A stretch of DNA of 64,000 nucleotides from Nymphaea colorata (GCF_008831285.2 NC_045146.1:13655289-13719288), one strand, 5' to 3'. Positions 10,261-24,900 are shown, counted from the stretch's first letter. The notes: generated by a model not told the origin, from the letters alone. Numbers and translations are program-made.

Positions 10261-13200
10261 ATGGCGGGAAGAACGGGCAGGGTGTTGCTCCGACAGGTTT
10301 TGCATAGGTCCAGGTGGTTTAGCTCCTCGGCATCCGCAGCAGGCCATCAGAAGACGCCTCCACTTCCGAAGAAGGTGGCTTTGGGATTTTATCATTTGAC
10401 ATCGGACTCTTGATTATTTGATTCGTTGTTTTTTTGTTGAACGTACTACTCATTTCCAGCCTTATTTGAGCATGATCGTTTGTAACTTTCCAGCCTTATT
10501 TGAGCATGATCGTTTGTAACTTCTTTTGCGTGTCACGGGCGAACTTTGATTGCTACAGCTACAGTAGTTCATAGGCTCAAATAGAAGTGAAGTACTTCTT
10601 CTTATCATCATCATCATCATCACCATTTGGTTGTTTTCCCTTTTATTTTGTTGCACGCCTTCTCTCTTTTGCGCTTTTAGTGTGCTTAATGTGATAAAAT
10701 AATGGTTAAATATATCTATTGCACCAACAACAATATCCATTTCCCTGTACCTTACTGTAATAGTAGATTGTAAACAACGAGAATGAAAAGGAAGAAATCA
10801 AGGACATATTCTTCGGTGTCGTATTTACATTCATAAGTTACACTCTTATGATGAACGCTGATCAAAACATCTTCAGAACTTATTCAGCAACGTATGTTGT
10901 ACTTGGAAGTGTAAAAATGGTGCAACCATGTGATCCGTATGCACATACTAAGATAATGTCATGGTCACCTTCACTAAATGTTTTGGATTGTCGATCGTAG
11001 TTGCTTATTGAAGCATGCGCTTGTTAGGATTGTCTAAATCTGACATGTGGCCAATGGGCATACCAAGGGTCGGCATTGTGGACTGCCCTTGTTGATTTTA
11101 ATTAAATTGAAATATTAAAATTTCTAAGTCAAACGAGTGATTAATGAGCAAGAAAAGATGCACACTAATGCAAGAATTGGGTCCCAATTGCCATATCTAC
11201 CAATCTCGGTTGTTTTAAAAGAAACATAAACCTTATGTTGAAGATGAATCAGTATAGATGTAATATTCTACAAGAAAATGCAAATATGAAAATAGAGCTC
11301 CAAATGCAGTGTACGTACCTGTATCTAGATCAAATACCCTATCAAGATTTTGAATGTATGGTGATGGAATGGTTATATTGTTAAACTTGATTGGTAGTTT
11401 ATATCATCATATGTGAGGAAAATGGGCTGGATGACAGAAGTAGGGTAATTCCAAGGAACCGCTGGAATAGTTGATACCACAGTTAAGGTTGGCAGCTTTG
11501 AGCTATATTGGCATTTTTTTTCCTTTAGTTTCATGCCCTAGTGTGACTACGGTTGGTTTCTGGAAATAGTTCAGAAATAGGTGTGGTACTGAAGGTTGAG
11601 GAAGTCTAAAACCTTAGTCATAAATGGTGTGTGAGCAAAAATGTATACTTTATTTTGCCCCTGTCGCCTTTTCTTTCTTATCTCCTTGATTGTCTTGTGG
11701 CAGGAACTAGTTCATAAGCTGCTGCATTACATGCTATACATAGTTTTTTAAATGCCTTTTTTAAAAAAAAATGCTTTTCTAACTTCTTCTTTTGGTTATG
11801 TTATGTTCAAATGTGTCCAGGGTCGAATATTGACGGGGACCATGTTGGGAATGGTATTAGCTGGAGGAGCTTATGTGAGTATGGTGGATGAGCCTATTTT
11901 GAGGTATATATGAATAGCCTTTACTCAAAAAGGTCCTGGTTCTCATCTTGAAACATGAAAGGTCTGGTAAACTTGTTGACATACTTTTGGCATGATTTCT
12001 AAACAGGCTTGGCAAACTGGTAAACCGTAAACATATTCAGCCACTTTTGGCATCTCAGTTTGTTTCTCTTATTAACTTCTCCAGGTTTGCTAAACAGACT
12101 TGGCAAACTAGAGACAATTTTGCTGTGAGCTTTTAAGTTTTATGGGCTGATCCCTGCACAGCTGTTCTCCAGCATCTTTGGACTTGGTGACACCTGTCAA
12201 ATTGATTCTTGGGTTGGCTGTTTTTGAGTGTCTAACATGTATATTATATAGATAGTGGCTGTTATAAATATGTTCAATTGTTTCGGGTCCCTGTTTCCCA
12301 CACTTTTTACTAGCTCAACAAGACAGTAATACTTGACTTTCAAGTGAAACAACCCATCTTGGTCTTGCTTGAGATCATGTAGCACCGAGCTTCTAGCACC
12401 TAAACTAACATGATCCAAACTCAGATTTGTGTTTGCCTTTCTTGTTTACCTGCTCAAGTCCCCTATCCTCCAGTTAACAAAAAAATGCTTCTACATGAAG
12501 GTCTATACCTGCAATATGTTAAGCTGTTTTCTGGTGTACTGCTAGTTTGCAAAAACAAGTATGTAGATTTGATAGGAGTGCAATGAGATTCCAAAGCTGC
12601 AAGTTTTAATAACCTTGTATGGCAACAAAACATTAGGATCTTTTCAAGACTGTATTTCCTCTAAGCTTTCTATCATTTCTGGTGGTTTGAGCTCTCCAAC
12701 GACAAAAATGACAGCAAAATCCTTCAGAAAGAAGAGAAGATCCACCAACCAGCAGATGCCATTATTAGTACCAAATTTGAAATTTTATAAGCTTTGGTCA
12801 CCACAAAATTTTGAGAAGTTTCCTCCACACGAAATGCACATTTTTTGCTTCAAACTTACTTGCCATAGATTTCCTTCATGCATGAAATTTTACATATGGT
12901 CACCACAATTCTATGTAGCAAAGTAGATAACTTGGTCTTGGCCTTTCTTCTGCTATAGCTATTCATGCTTATGTTACAATAAGTAGTACATAATTTACTC
13001 TCTGCTTGTTTTTAGAGTTGGCACTTTTTTCTATTAAATAGACTGGTAATGGGTAGCGTTTAAAGAGCATGATATGTCATATTTTTTCACACTTTCTGCG
13101 TAAAACAGTTCATGCCAGGCATGGCGATTCTCATGTTTTTTAGGAAAGAAGGGGTGATCGTTCATTATAACTTCCACTTCCATTCATGAGACATTATCCT

Positions 13201-16200
13201 ACTCTAAGAATCTGTTTCTTCCACATTTGACAGTGCATGGTAAATGGGGATATGCTCTATGCCTAGGTTGTTCTTTAATCAGACTAAATATAATGCCATT
13301 TATCTGCTTGAATATTTGGCCCTTAATAATTCTAATATGCCCATTATTTGAGAGAATGCTTAAGCAACTCATGCTAAACGAGTCTTATTGATCTTAACAA
13401 GTTTCCGTCCAGTTCTTCCATGTATTTAGGTATTACAGGTCAAGGGCCACTTTACCATCCCTTACTTGATCAGTAGCATTAGAAAGAGAGTTTTTGAAAC
13501 AATTCTGATATGGTTTCTATAAATGTTTAATGAATCACAAAAAGCATATGGAAGGGTAGCAAGGATTGTCCCTCTAAAGAGTACTCTATGTGAAATAGGT
13601 GCGGGGTGTGGGTGTAGTGAGGAGACATATAATTGTCATGTACAATAATAAGAAATATATATTACCAGATGGGTTAATGTAATCAAGTAATAAAGTTTTG
13701 AGGTCATATTCATGAGGATCACTGGCTGAGAGAGAGTGGGATGCCAAGGTCATTTCGTTTCTGTTCTTTGTTTCTACCGGTGATTGCTGGAAGAGGGAGC
13801 AGAAAAGGCGGTGGGTTGCGCTGGGGGGGGGTGTGTGTTGGTGGGGTTGGGGGTTGGTTGTTGTTGGGGAGGGAGTAAAAATGGGGAAGACACCCTGAAG
13901 TCATTGGTTTCCTTTTTACTCAACCAACTTGCTGTTAACTCGAGTTGGAGGCATGCCTACTTTTGAATGGAAATAGTCCAGCTTAGCTGCATGTTTGTGT
14001 TGCCCTAATGGGGGCTGTGCCCAAGCTTCAGCGGCAGTGACACCTGTGCAAGTCACGTCAACTTGGGTATGGCACCTGTTTTAGTAAGTATGTTACTGCA
14101 CGCACACACACACACTTGAACTGACATTTTTAGCTGTTATCTACCTTCTTGGAAAAAATTACCTTTTAATGTGGTAACTTGTGAATTGGTCTGATAACTC
14201 AAACGGACTTCATAATTCTCATATTTCTTGACATGTTCCTTTTGCAGTGACTGGCTGTTCAAAGCAACAAAGTCATTGAACCCTCTCTTTGCTCTTTTAG
14301 ATCCTGAGGTTGCTCATCATTTGGCAATATTAGCATCATCGTATGGCCTTGTTCCAAGGGAGAAAAGGCCTGATCCACCGGTCCTGCAAGTTGATGTCTG
14401 GGGGCTACGGTTTTCAAATCCAGTTGGGCTCGCTGCAGGTTTTGATAAAAGTGCTGAAGCTTTTGAGGGTTTATTAGGAATGGGCTTTGGGTTTGTGGAA
14501 GTTGGTTCTATAACACCACTTCCACAGGAGGGCAATCCAAAACCTCGTGTTTTCAGACTGCGGCAGGAGGGGTAAGCATGTATGTTGCTTCTAGTTACCT
14601 TGTATAAGCTTCATTCTGAAGCATTGCAACAATTTAAAGGAAGCAGGTGCTAAACTGATAAGGGACAGACAGCAGTTTGCTTCTCAAGTGTTTGGTACCA
14701 TAAGGTTGCAATTATAGACACCACAAACAATCTTTATTTGACACTATTTTCCCCTTCAATTTCGAGAGGATAGTGCTATCTTCCAGTTTATGAGAGTCAG
14801 ATAACACTAGAATCAAATTTGTGATTTCGTATTTCATCTTACCATTCTCTATTTTAACTTATTTTAAACAAATTCTTGATCTTCCCTGATTGATGTCTTT
14901 TGCTTTAAGTAGTTCTCTTGAGAAGAGTGCAGGTTCTTGGATGACTTTGTCAATGCAAAATACTACCAGGACAACATGCTTTTCTGTCGCCGTTTTACAA
15001 GTAGTATGATGAAAGCCAACCAGTTACATGCATATGGTCCTTGGTGATGTCGTCTGCCTTGATATGTAGAGGCTTTTTATTACCTTTCCTCAAAACCATG
15101 GTCACAAAGCAATATTTTCAAAAATATCCTGATCAGACTGCAAAAGAGCGAAAAAAATTGGGAATCTATTGGAATAGTTTAAAAATATCACTAATTCAGT
15201 TTCTGGCAAAAGTATCACCATTTCATAATATTCTGTGGCATTTTTCAAAGAAGTTCCTAATATATTTTAATTTTTTTGTCTATTTAATGTTTCAATAATT
15301 ACTACACATTTTTATAGAAAAATCTGTAAAAACTCATAATTTCATAGTTTTTGTATTATTCTTTGTTGCATTTTCAAATTTTTGAATTTGAAAATTTTTT
15401 CCAGGAAAACAAACTTTCCAATTAATTCCTGAGAAGAAACTCATAAAAACCTGTGAACAGTATTTGTGAGTATGCTCCAACATCTAGCTTCCTTTAGATT
15501 GTAAGGGGTATTTGACTGAGCAGATAGACAGTCTGAGATGACAACACATCTGGCACATACAATATCATTCAAATACAAAAATGTCATCCTGGTTAAGTTC
15601 TCCGGGATCAACATGCAAACTGTACAGCTCTTCTTGATGTCTGACCACTCCAGTACAATGCCTATTCAAACACAAAGTGTCATCCTGGATATGCACTATG
15701 TCGAGTGGTCAGAGTCATCAGCCCAGAAATCCTGACTTTCTTCACATGAATAAGATTTTGAGGCAATTGAACATGCCCTTAATGTACTTCAAAACTTTGA
15801 AAGTATATCCTTTATATTTGTTTCTTTCAATTGCTTAGTTTTTTCTTTTCTTTTTTCTACTAAACTGCATCTGAAGTTTTTGTAGCGCTTCTGCTTGTCA
15901 TTTAGGTTGCAGTTTACATCTTATTTGCTTTGCATCATCCTTTTTTTATTTTTGTTTATAATAGACAAACTTAAAATGCTATTTCAGAAGATAGCAGCTT
16001 GAGATTTTGTTTTCTGGTAAACATTTTAATGGTTCTCTGGTCAGTGCTATCATCAATCGCTATGGTTTTAATAATGACGGTATTGAGGCTGTTACAAAAA
16101 GATTAAATGCACAACATCGTAAAAGGATGCCTGAACTAGTACCAGATAATTCAAATAATCGTGTGAAGAATGGAGGAAGAGCTGGATCTGGCATTCTTGG

Positions 16201-19200
16201 TGTCAATATTGGAAAGAATAAGACAACTGAAGATGCTGCAGCCGATTATGTAAAAGGAGTTCATGCCTTATCCCAGTTCGCTGATTATCTGGTATGCTAG
16301 CTACCTTTTGAGCAATATGTTATAGGAATCTACTGAAGTACATAGCCTTCAATATTCATATTAAGAATTTCTTCATCTTACCGATACATTTTGAAAATTA
16401 ACCATGCACTTTGGAACATACACTGGAAATGGGCTTTTTCTATGTGGTCTGCCTTTAGATTACATGTTATGTAATCTAGACCAAAATTCTGTTAGTAATG
16501 CAATACAGTGATTCCAAACGTCATGCTACTTGGTTTGGATTTGCAGGTTGTAAATGTTTCGTCCCCAAATACTCCTGGATTACGCAAACTCCAAGGAAGA
16601 AAACAACTTGAAGACCTTATCAGAAAGGTTTTTCAGCTGTAATTCGTTAGATACTTTTTGTGAACGTTGACTCCTTGGATCCAAGTTTCCATTTGGCTTT
16701 TGATAATTTCTAATTATGGCTGGAAATTCAAAATATTCTTTTGCATTGTATGATGACAAGGTTCAAGCTGCTCGGGATGAAATGCAGTGGGGTGAAGGTG
16801 GACCTCCTCCTTTGCTTGTGAAAATTGCCCCAGACCTTTCAAGACAAGATCTCGAAGATATTGCAGCAGTATGTTATCTTCCATGAAATTAAAATACTTC
16901 ATAAATGTGTACATATTTCCTCTTTTCCTGAAAAAATTGTTTCATGAACTATTAGGTGTTCAATTTTACTGCTCTGAACATTTGTGTTGCCTCCAGGTTG
17001 CTCTTACTCTACGGTTGGATGGATTGGTATGGTCATTTCTCTTGGGCCTTTTGATTTCTATTGTCTTAAAAGTCTGATTCCAAATGCAGTTCAACTTCTT
17101 TTCCTGCCATTAAAAATTTGATGAAATCATTAAACTAATAGAAATGTGTTAAACAGGATTATTCAATTTATGGGCATAACTTTATTCATTGTTGACCATA
17201 AATTTGAATTTCGTAAATTTTCCTTAAACCTTATGTTAACTTTTCAAGGAAGACATCAACATCCCAAAACCAGAAGAAGAGGAAGAGGGGACAGGGGAGA
17301 AGGAAGTGTTGCGGTTTTTTTTTTTTTTTTGGGGGGGGGGGGGGGGCGCGTGGGGGTTGGTGGTCAGGCGGGGAGAGAGAGAGGAGGCCAGCTGAGGGAG
17401 AAGAGGGGCCAATAGCTCACCTTTATGTGTTTCTTAGTTTAACTTTTGTTTAAACGTTCAAAAAATTAAAATTGATTAAAGTACAGCGTTGCTACATGTA
17501 TGTAACTATGTATGCACATATAATGTTTAATTATTTTGGTTGTCCCTGTATTTTTTTTCAAGAAAGTGTTTGTATGGCTCCTACCCCTGTTATATTTGAG
17601 TCTTGATAATATCATTTTGTTGTTTTTTTATTAGAAGTTTTATGTTTGAAGAGATTGCCCAGAAACAGGACTTTATTTCTAGCTTCTCATATAAACGTCC
17701 TTCTCCTTTTTTAGTTGTTGTGGAGACGTGCTCCTTTGGTTCAAATTTACTTTTATAATTTTTTGCAAGTGTAATACTATGGTGTTGTTTTTATGTGGAT
17801 GTTTCTGCAGATTATATCAAACACAACTATATCAAGACCAGAGTCAGTTAGTAAGCTGCCTCTGGCTGAGGAGGCTGGTGGATTGAGTGGGAAACCCTTA
17901 TTCAAGTTGTCAACAGATATTCTCAAGGAGATGTACATTTTAACACAAGTACGTTAATGATATTTCGCATTGCTAGAGAAAGATGTAAAAGCATAATTTC
18001 CTATGGTGGCCGATTTGCATATGAAATTTAGAATATATGTGGCTGTGAACTAATTTAATTTATTCATATTCACTATTTGCTTTTCTATCGTTCCTGATTC
18101 TTGCCTTGCTTTACGCTATTACTGCTGTTTTTGTTGTGTCTGCTAAATAGCATATCCTGGTTTCTGCTGCTGAGTGTCAGCTTATGATTTGTCTATCTTT
18201 GTGTCATCAGGGAAGGGTTCCTATCATCGGCTGTGGAGGTATTAGCAGGTGGAAATAATAATATTTTTCTGCTTAATTTTAAATGTGCACCTAAACAATT
18301 GTTGTTTTATCCTGAAGTTGTCTTTTCAAAGTCTAATGAGTTTAAATGATTGAAAATACTTGATTTAGTGGTGAAGATGCATACAAGAAAATAAGGGCAG
18401 GAGCTACACTCGTTCAGCTGTATACATCCTTTGCTTATGAGGGACCTGCTTTGATCCCACAAATTAAGGTACAATATTAGAATGGTATAGTTTGTAATGA
18501 GCAAGGTATCATTTTCCTTTTTTAAATTAATGAAATTTGATCTTTGATCTTTTTGGTAGGGGAAAATATTTAGTTTATTTTAATCCTTAGATGTATTCTT
18601 ATGCAAATAAAATTGAACGACCCTCAATATGGCAAAAGACTTGATGGTCAATCAAGTTAAAATTTATTTAGACCAAATCACTTTTCTTAGCAAGAGATAC
18701 ATAACATATTTATATGCTTAAATTAAGCCAAGATTATGTCAAAGTGTGTCCTTCCAGGTGTCTGGATTTGTCTAGGAAATGAACTGTGTGGGACCTACCA
18801 ATTACTTGTACATCTGCTTTTAGATGTACACTTTATGGTATGTGCATGTTTATGTGCCTATGTGCATAGTTATATTTTTTTTTATTGACTGTCTATCCTA
18901 TTTAATTGCTTGGTATCTCCAAAAACTTATTTCCATATCTCCAATGCATTTGGTAGCAATGATCAAATGTGTGTTCCTTTCAGTCTCTAAATTAGCACTT
19001 CGTTCTCTGGCAGTAGAGTTGTGCAAGAAGAAATGCTTCTAATCCTTAAACATTAATGACATGATTATCGTTTCAAATTTTAATCACCATGTTTCCATTC
19101 ATATTGCGGCACATAGAAAATGCCGGCCATTTGAAGTTGCTTTTGTTGTCAAGCTTCAAGCACCATTACCAGTTGTGATTTTCTTATGTTTTGTTCTAGT

Positions 19201-19767
19201 TCTTAATGTCAAGTAGTGAGAAGCCTCAAAAGGCATAGCATAGCTGGTTAGGCTAGGAGCACATGAAGCAGTGGTCTCTAGTTCTATTCTCTTCGCCATG
19301 ATGCCTCTGTGTCTTAAGTGGTGAGGCATGGTGTCTAAGTTGAGGGGTGCAATGTTACCATCACTGATGCCGATGCAGCCCATGACCTCGAAAACTGAGA
19401 GAATAGAAGAAGGGCTCCTTTTCTTGCTCATCGGTAATTCAAGTGGTGACCAACTTGTATTAAAACCATGGTGTCCCTGATTGCCGAAGTTGAAGCCAGG
19501 CTGCAGAATCTGAAACATGGTTTTGTATTTACGCAGGGAAACGTTCTTTTTTTTTTTTTTTTTTTGTACACTTGATAAGTTTTGATCCATAATGGGCTTC
19601 ATGAGGTTGCAAACATATTACCAGATTAAAAACTGAAGTTTTCATGGCAATAAAGTTGATATATATTTTTTTTTTCCATTGTCTTGTTGCAGGCGGAACT
19701 TGCTAAATGCTTGGAAAGGGATGGTTTCAAGTCTGTTCAAGAAGCCATTGGCGTGGATTGTAAATAG
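10261..19767 (+). CDS. PYRD: Dihydroorotate dehydrogenase (quinone), mitochondrial, class 2
   Basis: Eleven coding exons: 10261-10374, 11821-11903, 14248-14571, 16045-16291, 16547-16627, 16761-16868, 16997-17026, 17811-17948, 18211-18248, 18369-18468 and 19693-19767. They give 445 residues with every junction GT-AG and in phase. The enzyme oxidises dihydroorotate to orotate, passing electrons to ubiquinone, in pyrimidine synthesis at the mitochondrial inner membrane. The N-terminus is Arg/Ser-rich without acidic residues ([11 protein letters not shown] at 16-26), fitting a presequence. A single hydrophobic segment follows (about 42-60). FMN/substrate motifs seen: [11 protein letters not shown] (K133), [21 protein letters not shown] (Ser262 aligns with the class 2 catalytic base), [31 protein letters not shown] and [16 protein letters not shown]. 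Length and order match plant PYRD. One exon is only 30 nt and one 38 nt. Intron 2 exceeds 2 kb. No damage is seen. Confidence 0.96.
10456..10522. repeat. 34-bp tandem duplication in DHODH intron 1
   Basis: A block beginning CCAGCCTTATTTGAGCATGA is present twice head to tail (10456-10489 and 10490-10522) with essentially no divergence, so it arose recently. It lies about 80 bases inside intron 1. Confidence 0.9.
13823..13873 (+). repeat. G-rich tract with quadruplex pattern, DHODH intron 2
   Basis: On the coding strand, G runs of 9, 4, 5, 4 and 3 are separated by mostly short T/G spacers within 51 bases. This fits the G-quadruplex pattern in both DNA and pre-mRNA. It lies about 375 bases before exon 3. 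Confidence 0.75.
17315..17346 (+). repeat. T16-G16 homopolymer junction, DHODH intron 7
   Basis: A run of 16 T is followed directly by a run of 16 G, then a further G-rich stretch to about 17410. The exact lengths are likely unreliable in sequencing. It is intronic, between the 30-nt exon and exon 8. Confidence 0.85.
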
Positions 19768-22700
19768 CCCAGTACCAAACGAGTGAATGGAGCCAATTTT
19801 GTGAGTCTAGGTTTGCTATAATATCCATTGATGTTGTTGCACATGAACATCTTCCCTCAATATCTGCTTGAGCAAGGAAAGAAATTAAGAGTATGGATTT
19901 TCCCTCCCTTTTTAATCTTTTAGGCAATGATTTGGGCATATGTATTAGCGTATGAAACAGTCCATTTCCTTCCGGCTTTTCCTTCCCTTTTTTTCTACGG
20001 AAAGAAGGAATCTAGTACATAGTATCTGCTTGGATGGTTTTTTTGTTTGTTGACACTATTCTTGACTTATTTTAGCACATGCACGTGCATGAACCTTTGT
20101 TCTTTTACTATCTATAAGCAAAAAAGTCTGAAACTTCAGAACGTTTTTGTTTTCCTTAAAATATGTGTATAGCATATGAAACTTTTCAAAGGTAAGTTGT
20201 GTTTCTGAAATTTTTTCAGAAAATCATTTTTCAAATATTGCTCGTCGTCGCAACCCCCTTGGGGGGCTATCTGTAAGTTTAGCTTGTATCTATCTACCTA
20301 TTCTAATTGGAACTTTGCAACTCGTATGCACTTTCAGCATATGGTCATAAAGTATTTCTCTCAGGCACGTCAATTTGGCAAACCTTTTAGTACATGTTGA
20401 ATTTTGTGGGGATACTGGTATGCAATTCTAGTTCTTTCTATTCTTTGTCACGTGTGTGTGAACCGATAAAAACTAAGGAGCTTTTCTTTCTTTAGTTTTT
20501 CACAAAAAAAGTCATCACGTGCAATGTGCAGCCCCTTCTTCCGGTCCAGTCAGCTACTGTAGTTATGATCATAGATAGATACATATGGATTCTAATAGTT
20601 ATTTGGATATAAAATAAGTAAATAAATAAACAAAAGGCTTTTCAAAGTTGAAATTTTATAACATAAAAAAGCTTTAACAGCTGTAATGAAGTAGTTGGTG
20701 CTTCAGAAATACCATTTCTTTGCAATATACATATATGGAATACATGTCTCCCAAGAGGAAAACATGTTCATGACTCTATGTCCGACTATACTCCTCTTCA
20801 AAAAGAGCTCCGTGCACGTGCTTAGCGATTTAGGCTTAAGACCTTTGAGTTGAAATGGAGAAATCTGGTTATAATCTGACCCAAGTGCCTGGTCTGCTAT
20901 CATAAAATGCCAAGTTGTCTGAGACATGAGTATGCCAGTGCCCCAATATTTTTTTGAAAGCCTTTTCCACAAAAAGGTCGAAGATGTTTGGGCATCTCCA
21001 GTATAAATTATGAGAGATTTCCCTTATGTGGCTTGTGCTTGTGTATGGGAAAAGACCTCCAGCAGTCAGTGGGTACATAGACACAAGCATGAAGCACCTT
21101 TGAAGATAATCAATCTCATCATTTTGACCAATAGGTAATTTGGTGTTTCCCTTTGCTTTTTTTTTTTTTTCCATCGGAGAACCGCCAAATGTTATTTATT
21201 CATGCTAACTAAGTTCATTCCTGACTTATATAGGCAATTAAAGACAAGGACCTGGTAGTACACGAATCCCAAAGGCTGCTAATCATGGGTTGGTAACAAA
21301 AAGATGTCCTAAAAGTGCAAGATTTCCTAAGTATAGTTTGATAGTTTGGAAAACTAGAATTGGAATTAAGTTTCTGTAAAAAGTGTTTTCAAGAATCATG
21401 GAATGGAAATTTGCTGTCCATTCCATTTTTGCTGGGCATGTGATGGGATTGGATAGAGATTCCTGGAAACATCTTTCATAGTTTGATGGCATAAGATGGA
21501 ATTGATGGAAACGACCATTAATGTCGTTTTTGTTTTTTCTTGTTTAATTCTTTATTCTGTAAACCACAATTTCATCAATGGTGGTTCTCTCTCTTCAGCC
21601 CAAACAGGCATTTTTTTGGTCCACGGTTGTTCCACCCCTTGGGGTGGGTCAAAATTTCCAGAAATTTGCACAACAACCATCTTCTTATTCCTTGTTTGAA
21701 TTTATTTTCTCATCCACAGTACATTTCGGGGCCGTCAAATGGGCCCTAAATGACTAAGATGAAGGATGAATGTGCAGATGATCTTTCGTGCTCATCTCCC
21801 CTAGAAACAGATAGAACCATCCACGTTCTATTTAGCCTGAACATTCCGTGTACGGTCAACAAACGGCTGCCCAGTTTTTGATTATTTTATACATCAGTCT
21901 CAAATACATAGTGATGTGCATTAATCAATTATTTCCTGCACCACGTTCTTCTTGACTAATCACCGCAACTTTGGCATTTAATATTCACAAACCACCACCC
22001 ACCAACCAAAAGAGATGTCCTTAGGTTGAAAAGTGTTCTGCCCAATCTATCACAAATCAGTAGAGAAAGGAAATAGAAAAGGAAAAGCAGATTATTGATT
22101 AGCAGTTGGACTTTTTTTTTGTTTGTTTGTTCCCACAGAGTTTTCAGCCAACAAGAGATCCATTTACCGGCATAAAATATCGAATTAAAGCCCCTCAGAC
22201 GGAAGAAAATCGAGAAACTTAATATCTGTGACAAGCTTCTGCTTGCGTAATTCGAACTCAAAGCGTTAGCGCAACGTTAACAATTGCTCATGGGTTCAAG
22301 CCCTATAATAATAATCATAATAATCAACTTATATAGCCTGTTTATTATCAATGAAACAAGTAGTGGTCAGAACCCATGAACGGCCTTTGGTTCAAGTTTG
22401 AAGGTAGTGGTTATCATGTTTTAGTGTGTTTTTTCTTCTCAATCATAATAGGTCTCATCTGCAAATCTGTAAACCCAGTGAGCAGTGGTGGTGAGTACGA
22501 TGAAGAAGTGATGGGCATTTTATCAATGATGGAATGAACTACTCACCTTAAAGAAAAAAACAAAAAGGATGGGCCTATTGAAATATTGGCAAAACAACAG
22601 AGATTTAAAGGCAAAAGGATGCAGTTAATGCCTGCTCCGTGCTCTTGGGAAGACTGCGAAATCCATGGGCCATGACTAAATTTTGTAGATGGTACGTCAG

Positions 22701-24900
22701 CTCGAAATTTGATTAATTTATTTCAGAAAACTTAGCCTTAGGTTCTTGAAATCTTGGAAAGTGAAAAAGAAATATAACCTGAAACACCAGAAAAAAAAAA
22801 ACCCCATGATAAAATAATATTGGTTGGACTTCCTGCGCAAATAGAAATCTCCACTGCTGGCAGGAACAACACTGGAAGCTTCCTCTCACGTCATCAAAAC
22901 CTCCTTCCAATTAAAAGTTGTTCTTTCCCTATGTGGCCTATAAAATATCTCAGATAGTCAGGCACCATTCGGCCTATAAAAAAACCTTTTCCTCTTCTTT
23001 TATATTTATGTACATGCATATAATTCTTTTCATTCGATAGATGTGTTCATGATGTTCGATATAGTAACGAATATGAACTGAACTAGTTAGTTTTATACTT
23101 AAGAATATTCTAAGAGATTCGAAATCAAAACTCAGAGAGATAAGCAGAGAGTTTTTACCGAATCAATTGATCTAAAAAACATGCCTACCAGCAATTCTTT
23201 TTATCGGGAGGAACTCTAGTTGAATGACCAGGCCACATAATGGCCCGGACATTCCTTGAAAGGAGAACAACTCCCAGTGAGCCCACACATCATTTATTAT
23301 TGAGCCAAAAGATTTATTTCTTCCGTAGATCACAAAGGACGCCGAATTTGAGGCACCCCATTCTCTCTCTCTCGCGTGTCCTCTTGAGTGGCCGCCATGA
23401 CTGTTGAACCGGTCAACCAGTTATCAGAGACAGACGCATAAGAAGAAGAAGAAGATGGTGGTGGTGGTGGTGACGATGCCAAACCCACCGGTTAAATTAT
23501 TTGGCACTGCATCGACGCCTTCAGAACACGGGCACAACTGCAAAGCCCTGTGCAACTAAGTACAGGGTCTCGTACCACAAAGGCTGCAAGTAATGCTAAC
23601 GACGAAATCTATAAATGGGGACACTGTATCGTGATTGGGGTTATTTAATTAAGGTCAATCCCCAAACAGGATAAGAAAAAAGGATTCATCTAATGCTCTG
23701 CGGCTGCACCTAGAGAAATAAATTCATGAAAGAAGAAGAAGCTTCGAAGTAGTAATAATGAAATTCGCTTGCATGGTAAAGGAATGATCCGGAGAATATT
23801 TTACAGAGCACAAAATAACGCAAAACCTTGAGACTCAGAGCACCATAAAGTCTCCAGCAGTTTGATTTTTTATAAGAGAATAGCAACAGCAATAGAAAGT
23901 TCCGACGTTAAAGACAACAGGAAAAAAGGGGGAGATTTATGCAGTTTCCAAGAAGACGAGGACCAGAAACTTTTACCTATATTGACACCTATCAGAAACA
24001 TAATCAGAACCCCTAACAATTGGCACAGTTCAATAGTTCCAATTGGCATAGTTCGGTTTTCTCCAAGAACAAGAAACAACCATCATTCCTAGCTCCAGGG
24101 ATGTTGCAAATTCAAACAAAAAAAGTTTCTGCATCAAGTTGCATTCAAGATTATATTCAACTACTTTCCCGACTATCACACTCTTGTTAAGATGAACTGC
24201 TCCATGACCATCGAGATTATGTTCATATATGGTAAACTTCAAACCCCACTAGAACACTGACAACAAAAAGTTTAAAGGAAAAACAGAACAAAAACTCGAC
24301 CATGTGGCTATAAACTTCTGAACTCAGCTTCCTGTGTTCAAGTTCTTACGTAAAGGGAATGTACATAAGCGCAGGGAAGGGTATGGAGGATTTACTTCCA
24401 GAGTATTGAACAAGTTCAAAGTCCTAGACAACTAAAATCACAAATGTACGCCATTAAAGCTCAACGTAACTTAATGGGACCCCTAGAACTGAAAAACGAT
24501 TGGCAACTCGGTCGATTTAGTGATAGCATTTTCTGCCCTTGTCTAGTCCCCTCATTATAGAAACAATAATGCCACAATTTCGATCAGCAGCACTAGAGGA
24601 ACAGCAAAGGTGAGATGAAGCAAAAGAAGAAACAGATAGATACATACCCGCAAGGAACAACCTCAATACAACATGTTTCTGTCTGTTCAGTTGCAGACAT
24701 GAAATTACCATGAACCAAAAATCAGATAAAAGAAAAGAATGCACAATGAAAAAGAGAACCAACTAAATATTTATTCACACTATGGCAGCCAAGTTACACA
24801 AGTCAGTCCAATTCCACAACATAAATACACCCAATAAAACAGAGAAAAATTACAAGAAGTTACCGGCATGACTCTTTATTTCCACACCAAATGTTTCTAA
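19768..24900. other. Intergenic DNA between DHODH and the TCP gene
   Basis: The DHODH 3' UTR probably occupies the first few hundred bases. The rest is AT-rich and contains only short open stretches (for example 20,700-21,170 and 21,956-22,261 on the minus strand) with no recognisable domain or splice structure. A (GGT)n run lies at about 23,455-23,472. At about 22,255-22,310 the words TAGCGCAACG and GGGTTCAAGCCC give a weak tRNA/SINE-like impression but no full structure. The part next to 24,900 is probably TCP 3' UTR. Confidence 0.4.

Noticed and set aside
19220-19300. SINE-like wording (TAGCTGGTTAGGCTAGG) in the last DHODH intron
   Set aside because: Only a loose A-box resemblance; no B box, tail or flanking duplication.
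20703-21174. Two overlapping minus-strand open stretches of 89 and 101 codons
   Set aside because: Different frames, no recognisable domain, no convincing splice pair, and AT-rich composition; probably chance.
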